Assembly: GCA_947164605.1 (NCBI GenBank)
Contig: CAMUXE010000005.1
Coordinates: 62,001 to 126,000, forward strand
DNA from: an uncultured Lachnospiraceae bacterium
GTDB taxonomy: Bacteria > Bacillota > Clostridia > Lachnospirales > Lachnospiraceae
Direction of reading: 5' to 3'
Length of the DNA stretch: 64,000 bases
Under the pieces are notes generated by a model, which saw only the letters and a list, made by a program, of their open reading frames with translations, was not told the DNA's origin and searched no databases. Below are positions 50,278 through 58,739 of this stretch, one piece after another. How positions within the stretch are numbered: the first letter of the stretch is position 1; every line of letters begins with the position of its first letter. The translations under genes were made by a program, and so were the position numbers.

Positions 50278-50850
50278 TTAAAGTATACCTGAGAATCCGA
50301 AGAATGCGATAGACATAAGTCCAGCTGTAAGCAATACAATAGGCATTCCCTTAAAACTCTCTGGAACATCATTATCTTCATTTCTCTCACGGATACCAGC
50401 CATGATTACGATTGCAATGGCAAAACCGATAGCAGTACCCAAGCCGCAAACTACAGACTCGATAAAATTGTAGCTATTCTGAACATTGGTCAAAGCTACA
50501 CCGAGAACAGCACAGTTTGTTGTGATAAGTGGCAAGTAAACACCAAGAGCCTCATAGAGGTTGTGTGAGCACTTCTTTAATACCATCTCTACAAACTGAA
50601 CAAGAGATGCGATAACAAGGATGAATACGATTGTATTCAAGTAAACCAAATCAAGTGGTACAAGAATATAGTTGTAGATAAGGCTGCATATTGCTGAAGC
50701 AACTGTGATAACGCCGATAACAGCGCCACCCATACCTGCAGCTGTGTTAATCTTTTTTGAAACTCCAAGGAAAGGACAGAGTCCGAGGAACTGGCTAAGT
50801 ACAACATTGTTAACTAAGGCAGCACCTATAGCTATAAGTATTAAATTCAT
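50278..50850 (-). CDS. rnfA: Rnf complex subunit A
   Basis: Integral membrane subunit, 190 residues, six helices. Family marks: NNVVLSQFLGLCPFLGVSKK (with the membrane Cys that ligands the intramembrane iron-sulfur site), PLITTNCAVLGVALTN, GIRERNEDNDVPESFKGMPI. Start overlaps the rnfE stop by four bases. Confidence 0.97.
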   Translation of the reverse strand: MNLILIAIGAALVNNVVLSQFLGLCPFLGVSKKINTAAGMGGAVIGVITVASAICSLIYNYILVPLDLVYLNTIVFILVIASLVQFVEMVLKKCSHNLYEALGVYLPLITTNCAVLGVALTNVQNSYNFIESVVCGLGTAIGFAIAIVIMAGIRERNEDNDVPESFKGMPIVLLTAGLMSIAFFGFSGIL

Positions 50851-51542
50851 GCCTTAGCACCTCCTTCTTCTTCATCATTCTTTCTTGCTTCAACATCATC
50901 AGTATAATCAGGTACCTCTGCCTGCTTCATACCATTTGCCCTCTTGATACGGTTCATAACTGCAATGATGAAAGCAAGTACGAAGAAAGCACCAGGTGCA
51001 AGGATGAAAATACTAGCTGGAGTGAAACCAAAGTTAGTAAAATCAACAAGAGCAGAGCTTCCATTTGAAAAGATTGTTCCTCCACCGATAAGTTCACGGA
51101 TGAAACCTAAAAGTGTAAGTGAACATGTAAATCCAAGTCCCATACCAATTCCGTCAAATGTTGAGAGTAAAACTGTATTTTTTGATGCGTATGACTCTGC
51201 ACGTCCTAAGATAATACAGTTAACAACTATCAAAGGAATGTAGATACCAAGTGCCTCATAGAGACTTGGCACATAAGCCTGCAATACAAACTGAACTACT
51301 GTAACAAGTGAAGCTACTACAACGATGTAAGCTGGCATACGCACGCCATCTGGAATTATCTTTCTAAGCAATGAAATAAGCAAATTAGAAAGTACCAAAA
51401 CAACTGTTGTAGAAAGTCCCATTCCAATACCATTGATTGCAGTTGTTGTTACAGCAAGTGTTGCACACATACCGAGTGTGAGAACAAGGATTGGATTCTC
51501 TTTAACTATACCATTTACAAGTCTTTCAATATATTTATTCAA
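50847..51542 (-). CDS. rnfE: Rnf complex subunit E, TTG start
   Basis: Integral membrane subunit homologous to RnfA. About 231 residues: NPILVLTLGMCATLAVTT, PLIVVNCIILGRAESYASKN and FIRELIGGGTIF. The start is TTG at 51540-51542 (reads MNKYIERLVNGI), because GGAGG lies eight bases upstream; the upstream ATG at 51581 lacks such a site and would extend far into rnfG. Overlaps rnfG by eight bases. Confidence 0.95.
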   Translation of the reverse strand: MNKYIERLVNGIVKENPILVLTLGMCATLAVTTTAINGIGMGLSTTVVLVLSNLLISLLRKIIPDGVRMPAYIVVVASLVTVVQFVLQAYVPSLYEALGIYIPLIVVNCIILGRAESYASKNTVLLSTFDGIGMGLGFTCSLTLLGFIRELIGGGTIFSNGSSALVDFTNFGFTPASIFILAPGAFFVLAFIIAVMNRIKRANGMKQAEVPDYTDDVEARKNDEEEGGAKA

Positions 51543-52179
51543 TTGTAGCACCTCCCTCAGTTGTAACCTTATCTGAGACAAGCTTCTTAGCTGTAACTAC
51601 AGCAGCATTGATACCCTTTGTCATGGCCTTTGAAGTGATTGTTGAACCACCGATTGCATCAATCTTATCATCAGCACTAGTGCCAGTTCCATCTTTTACA
51701 AGATTAAACTTGTCAGTAGTCACGCCCTTAAATTGGTTAAGGAAGCTAGGGTCAGACTTAACTCTCATACCAAGACCAGCAGTCTCATTGATAGAGAGGA
51801 TTGATGTATCAACATATTTGCCATCTTTATCAAGTCCACATGTGAATGTAATCTTTCCACCGTAACCATCAGCTGCAGTTACAGTAATAACAAAACCTAC
51901 GATCTTGTTATTCTTTACACCTGCAACAATCTCAGTGATAGCATCCTTGCTAAAGTCTGTATCATCACTGGCCTGAATACTCTGGTTGGTGTATTTGTCA
52001 TCTTTTAAACTTTCAAACTTTTCAGCATCTGGAAGTACCTTCTGGTAAGCTTCCTGCTTTGTCTTTAATTCCTGTGCTGCGATTGGCTCCTTAGTCATGT
52101 CATAGACAATGCCAAGAATTACTCCGGAAACAAGAGTTATCGCAAAGAGGATTAAAGCATCTTTGATAATCTTTTTCAT
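51535..52179 (-). CDS. rnfG: Rnf complex subunit G (covalent FMN)
   Basis: 214 residues. N-terminal helix (DALILFAITLVSGVILGIVY), extracytoplasmic FMN-binding domain. The flavinylation motif reads GGSTITS, with the acceptor Thr, in DAIGGSTITSKAMTKG. FMN is normally attached by ApbE, which is not in the window. 20 bases after rnfD. Confidence 0.95.
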   Translation of the reverse strand: MKKIIKDALILFAITLVSGVILGIVYDMTKEPIAAQELKTKQEAYQKVLPDAEKFESLKDDKYTNQSIQASDDTDFSKDAITEIVAGVKNNKIVGFVITVTAADGYGGKITFTCGLDKDGKYVDTSILSINETAGLGMRVKSDPSFLNQFKGVTTDKFNLVKDGTGTSADDKIDAIGGSTITSKAMTKGINAAVVTAKKLVSDKVTTEGGATIE

Positions 52180-52199
52180 AAGTATCCTTCCTATCTGCC

Positions 52200-53159
52200 C
52201 TACTTAGCAGGTGCAGCCTTTACTTTCTTCTTGCCAAATGACTTTGGAACTGTATATTTCTCAATGAGTGGAACTAAGCAGTTAGAGAAGATAATTGCAT
52301 ATGAAACACCTTCTGCAGAGCCACCAAACATTCTAAAGATAAATGTGAGGAATCCTAAAAAGATACCAAACACAATCTTACCCATTGGTGTGATTGGACT
52401 TGTCACATAATCAGTTGCCATAAAGAAGGCACCGAGTAAGAGACCACCACCACATACTTCCTTCAACATATACTCTGCATCAAAGGCATGTCCAGGTGCA
52501 AAGAAGAAGATAAGAAGTGCAAATGAGATGATGTATGTTGCAGGAATCTTGATTGAGATAACCTTTCTAATCAAGAGATAGCAAGCACCAATAATAAGAC
52601 AAATTGCAGATGTCTCACCTATTACGCCGGAATGGCTACCGATGAAAAGTGTGAGAAGGCTAGTTGCCTCACCAGGCTCAGCGCCAGGCTTTAATACTGC
52701 AAGTGGTGTTGCACTTGAAACTCCATCATACATAAATGTTGTCATAGGACTTGTGAATGCAATAAGTAAGAAACATCTAGCTGCAAGAGCAGGATTCATA
52801 AAGTTCTGACCAAGTCCACCAAAGAGCTGCTTAACAATGATAATACCGAAAAGGCAGCCTAAAATCTCATAACCCACATTGAGTGTAGGAGGTACATTCA
52901 TTGCAATGAGAAGACCTGTAACAGCAGCACTCAAATCGCCTACAGTAACCTTCTTATGCATAAAATACTGGTAAATTGCCTCAGCAGCGACACAGGTAAC
53001 AATACCAATTACGATTCTCAACAAGGCATCAAGACCGAAATTGTAGATACCAAAAATAGCAGCTGGAGCAAGGGCTATCAACACATCTCTCATGATTGTC
53101 TGAGTAGTATCTTTACTTCTCACATGAGGATTAGCTGATACATTAAATAATTCGCTCAC
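52200..53159 (-). CDS. rnfD: Rnf complex subunit D (covalent FMN, membrane)
   Basis: 319 residues, about ten helices. NPHVRSKDTTQTIMRDVLIALAP is the standard opening; flavin-attachment region VSSATPLAVLK (SATP-L motif with acceptor Thr); GGLGQNFMNPALAARCFLL; MATDYVTSPITPMGK. Sits between rnfC and rnfG. Confidence 0.97.
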   Translation of the reverse strand: MSELFNVSANPHVRSKDTTQTIMRDVLIALAPAAIFGIYNFGLDALLRIVIGIVTCVAAEAIYQYFMHKKVTVGDLSAAVTGLLIAMNVPPTLNVGYEILGCLFGIIIVKQLFGGLGQNFMNPALAARCFLLIAFTSPMTTFMYDGVSSATPLAVLKPGAEPGEATSLLTLFIGSHSGVIGETSAICLIIGACYLLIRKVISIKIPATYIISFALLIFFFAPGHAFDAEYMLKEVCGGGLLLGAFFMATDYVTSPITPMGKIVFGIFLGFLTFIFRMFGGSAEGVSYAIIFSNCLVPLIEKYTVPKSFGKKKVKAAPAK

Positions 53160-53177
53160 TTTAAAGTCCGCCTTTCA

Positions 53178-54494
53178 TTATTTTTTTCTTCTATTGGCCA
53201 TGATAGTTCTTCTCATAGCCTTAATCTGCTGTGTGAGAGGTCTCTTAGCAGGACATACATATGAGCATGATCCACACTCTACGCACTCCATACCGTCAAA
53301 CTTTGTGAAACCTTCCTCATCCTTCTTACTAGCAAGTTTTGCAAGTTTTGCTGGAAGAAGATGGCTAGGACAACCTGCGCCACAACGTCCACAACGAATA
53401 CAAGCACTTGATTCAATCTTGGATACTATATCCTCCTTGAAAACAAGAAGAGATGAACTACCCTTTACTACAGGTACATCAAGGCTATACATAGCAAATC
53501 CCATCATAGGACCACCTGAGATAAACTTTTCAGGCTCACCATCAGGGCCACCAGCTGCCTCAAGCAACTGTCTGTAGTTCATTCCAAGGAATACATAAAA
53601 GTTACCAGGGTTTTTAACTCCGTCACCTGTAACTGTTACAATTCTCTTTGTAAGAGGCTTACCCTCAATTACAGCAAGATATATAGAGAAAATTGTATCT
53701 ACATTATGTACGATACAACCTGCATCAGCAGGAAGCATTGAAGAGTTGATACTTCTGCCAGTAGCAGCATAGATCAAAGATCTCTCACCGCCCTGTGGGT
53801 ATTTAGTCTTCATGACCTTAACTTCAATATTATCTTCGTTTTCTGTCTTTTCTCTGAGTAGCTTAATTGCTTCTGGCTTATTGTCCTCAATTGCAATAAT
53901 GCCCTTTGCATGATCAAATAAAGATAAGGCAATTTTAAGACCCATAACCACATTGTCAGACTCCTGTAAGAGTCTTCTGTAGTCAGATGTAATATATGGT
54001 TCACACTCACATCCATTGACAATTATGTAGTCAATCTCATCCGGATTCTTAGGTGTGAGCTTTACATTAGTTGGGAAACCTGCACCACCCATACCTACAA
54101 TACCTGCAGCTTTGATTCTGTCTCTGATTTCATCACGTGACAAATCCTCGAACTTCTTAGCTACATACTCAACTTCCTCGTACTTACCGTCATTCTCGAT
54201 TACAATTGAATTACACTTTCCGCCTGTAGCGAGTGTTCTAGGTTCAATAGCCTTAACGGTACCTGACACGGATGCATGAATGTTAGCGGATACAAAACCA
54301 CCAGCCTCAGCAATCAGCTGTCCAGCAAGTACATGATCACCTTTTGCAACTACAGGAACTGCAGGTGCGCCGATGTGCTGTGACAATGGATATACCATAT
54401 CACCTTCAGGCATAAGTTCTACGATTGGCTTGTCCATTGAAAGCTCTTTACCCTCGTATGGATGAACTCCGCCCTTGAATGTACATTTACTCAT
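53178..54494 (-). CDS. rnfC: Rnf complex subunit C
   Basis: Peripheral NADH/FMN-binding subunit with two 4Fe-4S clusters. 438 residues. KAAGIVGMGGAGFPTNVKL (Gly-rich NADH/FMN site), EPYITSDYRRLLQ, YPQGGERSLIYAATGR, cluster motifs CIRCGRCGAGCP and CVECGSCSYVCP. First gene of the rnfCDGEAB operon; with the complex it couples ferredoxin oxidation and NAD reduction to ion export. ATG 54494 overlaps a two-codon ORF (see findings). Confidence 0.97.
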   Translation of the reverse strand: MSKCTFKGGVHPYEGKELSMDKPIVELMPEGDMVYPLSQHIGAPAVPVVAKGDHVLAGQLIAEAGGFVSANIHASVSGTVKAIEPRTLATGGKCNSIVIENDGKYEEVEYVAKKFEDLSRDEIRDRIKAAGIVGMGGAGFPTNVKLTPKNPDEIDYIIVNGCECEPYITSDYRRLLQESDNVVMGLKIALSLFDHAKGIIAIEDNKPEAIKLLREKTENEDNIEVKVMKTKYPQGGERSLIYAATGRSINSSMLPADAGCIVHNVDTIFSIYLAVIEGKPLTKRIVTVTGDGVKNPGNFYVFLGMNYRQLLEAAGGPDGEPEKFISGGPMMGFAMYSLDVPVVKGSSSLLVFKEDIVSKIESSACIRCGRCGAGCPSHLLPAKLAKLASKKDEEGFTKFDGMECVECGSCSYVCPAKRPLTQQIKAMRRTIMANRRKK

Positions 54495-54640
54495 GACATA
54501 CTTCTCCTTATATTTTTTTCTATACAGATTTTATACCAAAACTAATCTAAAATCTACTTTTTTTTGCCTTTACTTTACTATATAATGGGAACTAGTTTGT
54601 TAAATGATTCACGGACAAACACTGGTTTTGGAGGTAATGT
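54495..54640. promoter_or_regulatory. Divergent intergenic region rnfC / YprB-like gene
   Basis: Plus strand TATAAT at 54581-54586 upstream of the nuclease gene, with only a T-run at the -35 position; minus strand TATAAA near 54528-54533 upstream of rnfC, also with a poor -35. The region must hold both promoters but neither is well defined. A 6-base GTTTGT / ACAAAC inverted repeat lies in the plus leader. Confidence 0.4.
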
Positions 54641-55825
54641 ATGATTGAAAAGTCAGAAATAATCGAATCTAGCGAGTATTTAATCGATGTAAGTGGCAAG
54701 ATATCTAGCATCTATAACAGCTACCTAGGCATAGAGTCTTGTTCTAAAGAAAATACAATCATGAATGAAGACCTATGTTTTTTTGATATAGAGACCAGCG
54801 GTTTATCAAGCGAAAAATCAAGAATATATCTTATCAGCTATCTTATTTTCAAGGACGGAGTCTGGACCCTCAGGCAGCTTTTAAGCCAATCCAGCCAAGA
54901 TGAGTCAAATCTGATCAAGGGCTTTTTCTCAGACATCGCAAAGAAGCGCCTTTTAGTCCACTACAACGGCGATTCCTTTGATATTCCCTTCATTGTAAAG
55001 AGAGCCCTTAAGAATCAAATCGATTCAAAAAGCTTCGAAGCCATGGAAAGCCTTGACTTATATAAAGTTGTCAAAAGACACAAGTCTCTTTTCAAAAGTG
55101 AGAATCTAAAGCTTGTCAATCTGGAAAAAATATTTGGCTACATGAGAGATGACACTATGAGCGGCAAGGAGCTGATAAAGGTCTATCACGATTTTGAGAA
55201 ACTTTCCAGCTTGCCCCTAAAGTCAATGGCCCTAGAGCACTCAAAAGAACTTCTCTTGCTTCACAACCACGATGACGTAGTGGCCCTACCCTACCTTGGT
55301 AACTTTGCCGCCTTTTTAAAGCTCAAGGGCTATATAAATTCCTATTTTGAAGGCCCTGCAAAATCCATAGACATAAGCCAAAATAAGGACTTTTTAGCTA
55401 TCAACTTAAAAATAGATTACGACTTACCTTTTCCTCTCACCCTTGAAGATACTAAAAGGGGCCTGTCTTTAGTCCTCGATGACAAGCTAATCAGCCTCTC
55501 AATCCGAATCTTTAAGGCTGAGTATAAGCATTTCTTTGAGGATTATAAGAATTATTACTATCTGCCAGAGGAGGATTATGCCATATATAAGTCCCTCGGC
55601 GAATATGTAGACAAGAGCCGCAGGCAGCGGGCAAAAAAAGAAAATTGCTATATAAAAAAAGCCGGAAGATTCCTGCCTGCAAGCAGCAGCACAAATCTCC
55701 CAACTTTTAGAGAAAACTATAAATCATTTGACTGTATTGAACTAGACTCTGTCTTAGCCCATGAGGAAGTCTTAAAAGACTACCTTAAAAGCCAGATTAA
55801 GGACCTTATAGACAAACTCCTCTAG
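54641..55825 (+). CDS. YprB-like ribonuclease H-fold exonuclease
   Basis: 394 residues. DEDD-type 3'-5' exonuclease fold: ExoI LCFFDIETSGLSSEKSRIYL (Asp 49, Glu 51), ExoII LVHYNGDSFDIPFI, ExoIII LLHNHDDVVALPYL. Related to Bacillus YprB; substrate unknown. The C-terminal half is unrecognised and includes a tail of basic segments. Start ATG 54641 has GGAGG six bases upstream. One of three plus-strand genes; ends in a palindromic region shared with convergent cheR. Confidence 0.85.
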   Translation: MIEKSEIIESSEYLIDVSGKISSIYNSYLGIESCSKENTIMNEDLCFFDIETSGLSSEKSRIYLISYLIFKDGVWTLRQLLSQSSQDESNLIKGFFSDIAKKRLLVHYNGDSFDIPFIVKRALKNQIDSKSFEAMESLDLYKVVKRHKSLFKSENLKLVNLEKIFGYMRDDTMSGKELIKVYHDFEKLSSLPLKSMALEHSKELLLLHNHDDVVALPYLGNFAAFLKLKGYINSYFEGPAKSIDISQNKDFLAINLKIDYDLPFPLTLEDTKRGLSLVLDDKLISLSIRIFKAEYKHFFEDYKNYYYLPEEDYAIYKSLGEYVDKSRRQRAKKENCYIKKAGRFLPASSSTNLPTFRENYKSFDCIELDSVLAHEEVLKDYLKSQIKDLIDKLL

Positions 55826-55900
55826 GCTTATTAGGCCTAATAAGCCTTATAAGGCTTACTGACCCTACAAGCTTTATTGCAAGCCTTATTGCAAGCCTTA
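55825..55900. terminator. Nested palindromes between convergent nuclease and cheR genes
   Basis: Perfect 22-bp palindrome at 55825-55846 (half GGCTTATTAGG) overlapping a perfect 16-bp palindrome AAGCCTTATAAGGCTT at 55842-55857, followed by repeats of TTATTGCAAGCC. The stems could terminate both genes and would compete for the same bases. No long U-run. Confidence 0.6.
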
Positions 55901-55902
55901 CT

Positions 55903-56676
55903 TTAAACCTTTTTATAAAAGAAGAGGTCATCAAAGGTATAGCCCATTTCTTTATAATTCATAATCTGTTCAGTATTGCCGACAAAAAGAAAGGCGTCTT
56001 TTTTGAGGGAATCATTGAATTTCTTGTAAATAACCGCCTTTGCCTCCTCAGTGAAATAAATCATAACATTGCGGCAGACTATAAGATCACAGGAATCTGG
56101 ATACCTGTCTTTGAGCAAATCAGCCTGTTTAAACTCAACACATTTCTTTACCTTGTCAGATATGGCATAAGTCCTGTCATCAATCTTTTCAAAATACTTG
56201 TCCTTGTACTCTTTAGGCAGGCCCTTGAGAGAGTTCTCCATATAGAGGCCAGCCTTAGCCTTAGACAAGACAGTATTGTCGATGTCTGTAGCAATAATCT
56301 TAATATTGGCATCTGGAACGTGGTTCATCATAACCATAGCCAGAGTATATGGCTCATCTCCTGTAGAACAAGCAGCACTCCATATCTTTAAGTTCTTGCC
56401 AAACCTGTCTATAAGTTCAGGAATTATCTTCTTATCAAGCGTATCCCACAAACTAGGATTTCTGTAGAACTCAGACACATTTATCGTGATAAAGTTGATA
56501 AATTCATTGAGCAAGTCCTTATCATCCTTCAAAGCCTTGCTGTATGGCTCAAAATCCTGATAGCCATGTCTGGCCATCAGGGATTCAATGCGCCTTTTCA
56601 TCTGTCTTTCCTTGTACTGATTTAAATCTATGGTTGTAAGTTTAAGAATAAACTGTTTAAAATACTCGTAATCCAT
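55903..56676 (-). CDS. cheR: CheR-type protein-glutamate methyltransferase
   Basis: SAM-dependent methylation of chemoreceptors. 257 residues: helical N-terminal domain (IDLNQYKERQMKRRIESLMA), then catalytic domain with WSAACSTGDEPYTLAMVMM, KIIATDIDNTVLSKAKAG, DLIVCRNVMIYF and FLFVGNTEQI. Full length. No chemotaxis or flagellar genes next to it. Start ATG 56676 preceded by AGGTGAGG. Confidence 0.95.
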   Translation of the reverse strand: MDYEYFKQFILKLTTIDLNQYKERQMKRRIESLMARHGYQDFEPYSKALKDDKDLLNEFINFITINVSEFYRNPSLWDTLDKKIIPELIDRFGKNLKIWSAACSTGDEPYTLAMVMMNHVPDANIKIIATDIDNTVLSKAKAGLYMENSLKGLPKEYKDKYFEKIDDRTYAISDKVKKCVEFKQADLLKDRYPDSCDLIVCRNVMIYFTEEAKAVIYKKFNDSLKKDAFLFVGNTEQIMNYKEMGYTFDDLFFYKKV

Positions 56677-56791
56677 CTAAACACCTCACCTATTTATTAT
56701 TGTCTATTTTATCACAAAGCAAGCTTAAAGGCATAGTCTTTAAGGCATTTTTCTGTTACAATTATAGCAAATATTTCAAAGGAGTTTTGAC

Positions 56792-57550
56792 ATGGATGAA
56801 GATAAAATTATTGTCAGAAAGCTTATAGACCTTGCAAACAAGGCCTATAAATGCAATATTGTCACCTATTCTTCTTTTTTAAGCTTAAGCCAAATCTCCC
56901 TTTTTATGGCTCAAAAAAAGGATTTTGATTTTGTTGAATACAATCTTTACGGCGGAAGTCCCCAGTCTGAGAGAAAAATAATTGCCTTTAGGCCCTTTAA
57001 TTCAGACTATCTAGAATATGAATACCCAATAGATATAATCAAAATAAGTCCTCTATCTCTCAAATACAGCGAAGTACTCAATCATCGAGACTATCTTGGC
57101 GCCATAATGAATTTAGGCATAGAAAGACAGACTATTGGAGATATCTATTGCCAGGAAAATGAGGCCTATGTGTGTGCTCTGTCAAAAATTTCTTCTTATC
57201 TTTTAGATAATCTTGACCAAATAAAACACACCCATATAAAGATGGAAATGCTTGAGCCAAACCAAGACAATTTCATTTCCTCTAAAACCGAGGAAATCGA
57301 GCTAATATCAGCAAGCCAGCGCGTCGATGCCATTGTTTCTGCTATCACAAAACTATCGAGGACTAAATCTATTGAACTCTTTAACCAAAAGAAAATATAT
57401 GTCAATGACTCATCTTATGAGAATTACAGTCATCCCCTCAAAGAGGGAGATATACTGGTTATTCGAGGTTTTGGCAAGTATATATATCAAGGTTCAAGTG
57501 CCCAGACAAGAAAAGGAAAAGCCTATATTAGGCTTATTCACTATATCTGA
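56792..57550 (+). CDS. ylmH: YlmH family S4-domain RNA-binding protein
   Basis: 252 residues. N-terminal YlmH domain (VEYNLYGGSPQSERKIIAFR, NHRDYLGAIMNLGIERQTIG with IYCQENEAYV) and C-terminal S4 domain RVDAIVSAITKLSRTKSIELF with VNDSSYENYSHPLKEGDILVIR. In Bacillus relatives lie in the division cluster and bind the ribosome; here it stands alone. ATG 56792 with AAAGGAG upstream. Its last 17 bases overlap the convergent lrgA. Confidence 0.93.
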   Translation: MDEDKIIVRKLIDLANKAYKCNIVTYSSFLSLSQISLFMAQKKDFDFVEYNLYGGSPQSERKIIAFRPFNSDYLEYEYPIDIIKISPLSLKYSEVLNHRDYLGAIMNLGIERQTIGDIYCQENEAYVCALSKISSYLLDNLDQIKHTHIKMEMLEPNQDNFISSKTEEIELISASQRVDAIVSAITKLSRTKSIELFNQKKIYVNDSSYENYSHPLKEGDILVIRGFGKYIYQGSSAQTRKGKAYIRLIHYI

Positions 57551-57872
57551 TAAATACATGACCAGTAACTATCATTACTGTGATTGATGTGATTACTGTA
57601 ATGATGCAAACCGGAATTAGCATGCTCTTTAAGACCCCCCATCCATTAACAAGGCCTACACCGGCTGGTATAAACATAATTGGCATAATTTCAATCATAT
57701 ATTTGCCAACTTCTTTAACCTGATTAAGCTTAATAAAACCAGTCATAAGTGCAATAAACATAATAATCATGCCGTAAATACTAGATGGAATTGGCAGTGG
57801 AAGCAAGTATTTGAGCAATTCGCCAATCATAGAAACAAGTAAGATAATAAGTAATTGTTTAATGTATTTCAT
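57534..57872 (-). CDS. lrgA: CidA/LrgA family holin-like protein, no LrgB partner
   Basis: 112 residues, four membrane helices. Family marks: IGELLKYLLPLPIPSSIYGM, FIPAGVGLVNGW and VTGHVFIR. Usually encoded with LrgB/CidB immediately downstream; here the next gene on that side is the convergent ylmH, so no partner follows. Start ATG 57872 with GAGAGG upstream. Confidence 0.92.
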   Translation of the reverse strand: MKYIKQLLIILLVSMIGELLKYLLPLPIPSSIYGMIIMFIALMTGFIKLNQVKEVGKYMIEIMPIMFIPAGVGLVNGWGVLKSMLIPVCIITVITSITVMIVTGHVFIRYSE

Positions 57873-57982
57873 ATTTTCCTCTCATTACATTTAGATAATT
57901 TAAGCGCCATTCCTTGTTTTACTACTTTTATAAAATATTTCAATTATGATTTTATAAAAAATCTAATAAGACTAAAAATAAA

Positions 57983-58004
57983 GGCTCCAGCCTTAGCTGG
58001 AGCC
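57983..58004 (-). terminator. Terminator after the SprA-like gene
   Basis: Perfect 9-bp stem GGCTCCAGC / GCTGGAGCC with a four-base loop, then TTTATTTTTAG on the minus strand. Confidence 0.85.
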
Positions 58005-58052
58005 AAAATCTCTAAACTATTTAAAATAATACCAAATCAAAAAATAAGCTTA

Positions 58053-58547
58053 TTAAACTGAGTAATTGACATTGTTTCCCTTCATAGCATCGGCCTCGTA
58101 TGCCTTCTGAGCCTTGCTGTAGGCATCATCTTTACTGTAGGCAATAGTAGATTTTGTGAGACCTCCGGCGACAAAGGATCTTCCGCACTCTGGACATATG
58201 GATGTCTTGAGAGAAACACTTGATCTGACTACCCTGCCACCTTTCTCTTCAGCCTCTTTGTAAGCATTGCTCACATGTTCATTCTCATGAGCCTTTACCT
58301 TTGCTGCTGAAGCTTCAGGGGATATGTGGGCTGCTGATTTAAATGAGACATTCTCATCTGAGCCATCCTGATACTTCCTGCTCGCACATGTAGCGCATTC
58401 TACAGCTCCTGTTCTCTTGAGTTCCCTAAGCTGGCCTGCAGGTATATCTGCAGTATCATTAGACCTAGCTGCCTGAATCATTTCATTCCTAGTCATAGGA
58501 GCTGAAATATTATATTGACTTATTCCATTAGATATACTTCCTATCAT
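58053..58547 (-). CDS. Small SprA-related protein with HENEH and two CxxC motifs
   Basis: 164 residues. CATC (51-54), YQDGSDENVSFKSAAHISPEAS, then AHENEHVSNAYKEA with HENEH at 87-91, and CPEC (118-121). This is the conserved block of the SprA-related family, whose larger members carry long extensions, here cut down to the core. The His-Glu-x-x-His-like arrangement suggests a metal site and possibly a metallopeptidase-like function; this is inference. No signal peptide. Promoter-proximal inverted repeat at 58618-58633; terminator at 57983-58004. Confidence 0.8.
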   Translation of the reverse strand: MIGSISNGISQYNISAPMTRNEMIQAARSNDTADIPAGQLRELKRTGAVECATCASRKYQDGSDENVSFKSAAHISPEASAAKVKAHENEHVSNAYKEAEEKGGRVVRSSVSLKTSICPECGRSFVAGGLTKSTIAYSKDDAYSKAQKAYEADAMKGNNVNYSV

Positions 58548-58617
58548 AATATGGCTCCTTTTCTAGCTTTTACAGCTTCTTTAAATAATTCTTTTAAAGC
58601 CCTACTTATATTTACAT

Positions 58618-58633
58618 ATTAGCACATGCTAAT
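58618..58633. promoter_or_regulatory. Operator-like inverted repeat upstream of the SprA-like gene
   Basis: ATTAGCA-CA-TGCTAAT, perfect 7-bp arms. On the minus strand a TTGCAA -35-like box ends beside it, so a bound protein would cover the promoter spacer. Seen in sequence; binding is inference. Confidence 0.5.
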
Positions 58634-58660
58634 TGCAAAATAAAGTCTCATATAAATAAA

Positions 58661-58706
58661 AAGCCCTGTCTTAGTTTTAAGATAAAATAAAACTAAGACA
58701 GAGCTT
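58661..58706 (-). terminator. Terminator after rpsA
   Basis: 19-bp stem with one G-U pair: arms AAGCCCTGTCTTAGTTTTA and TAAAACTAAGACAGAGCTT (58661-58679, 58688-58706), eight-base loop, TTTATTTATA following on the minus strand. 34 bases past the rpsA stop. Confidence 0.9.
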
Positions 58707-58739
58707 AAAATTCAATTTAACATATGATTAAATTAAGGA

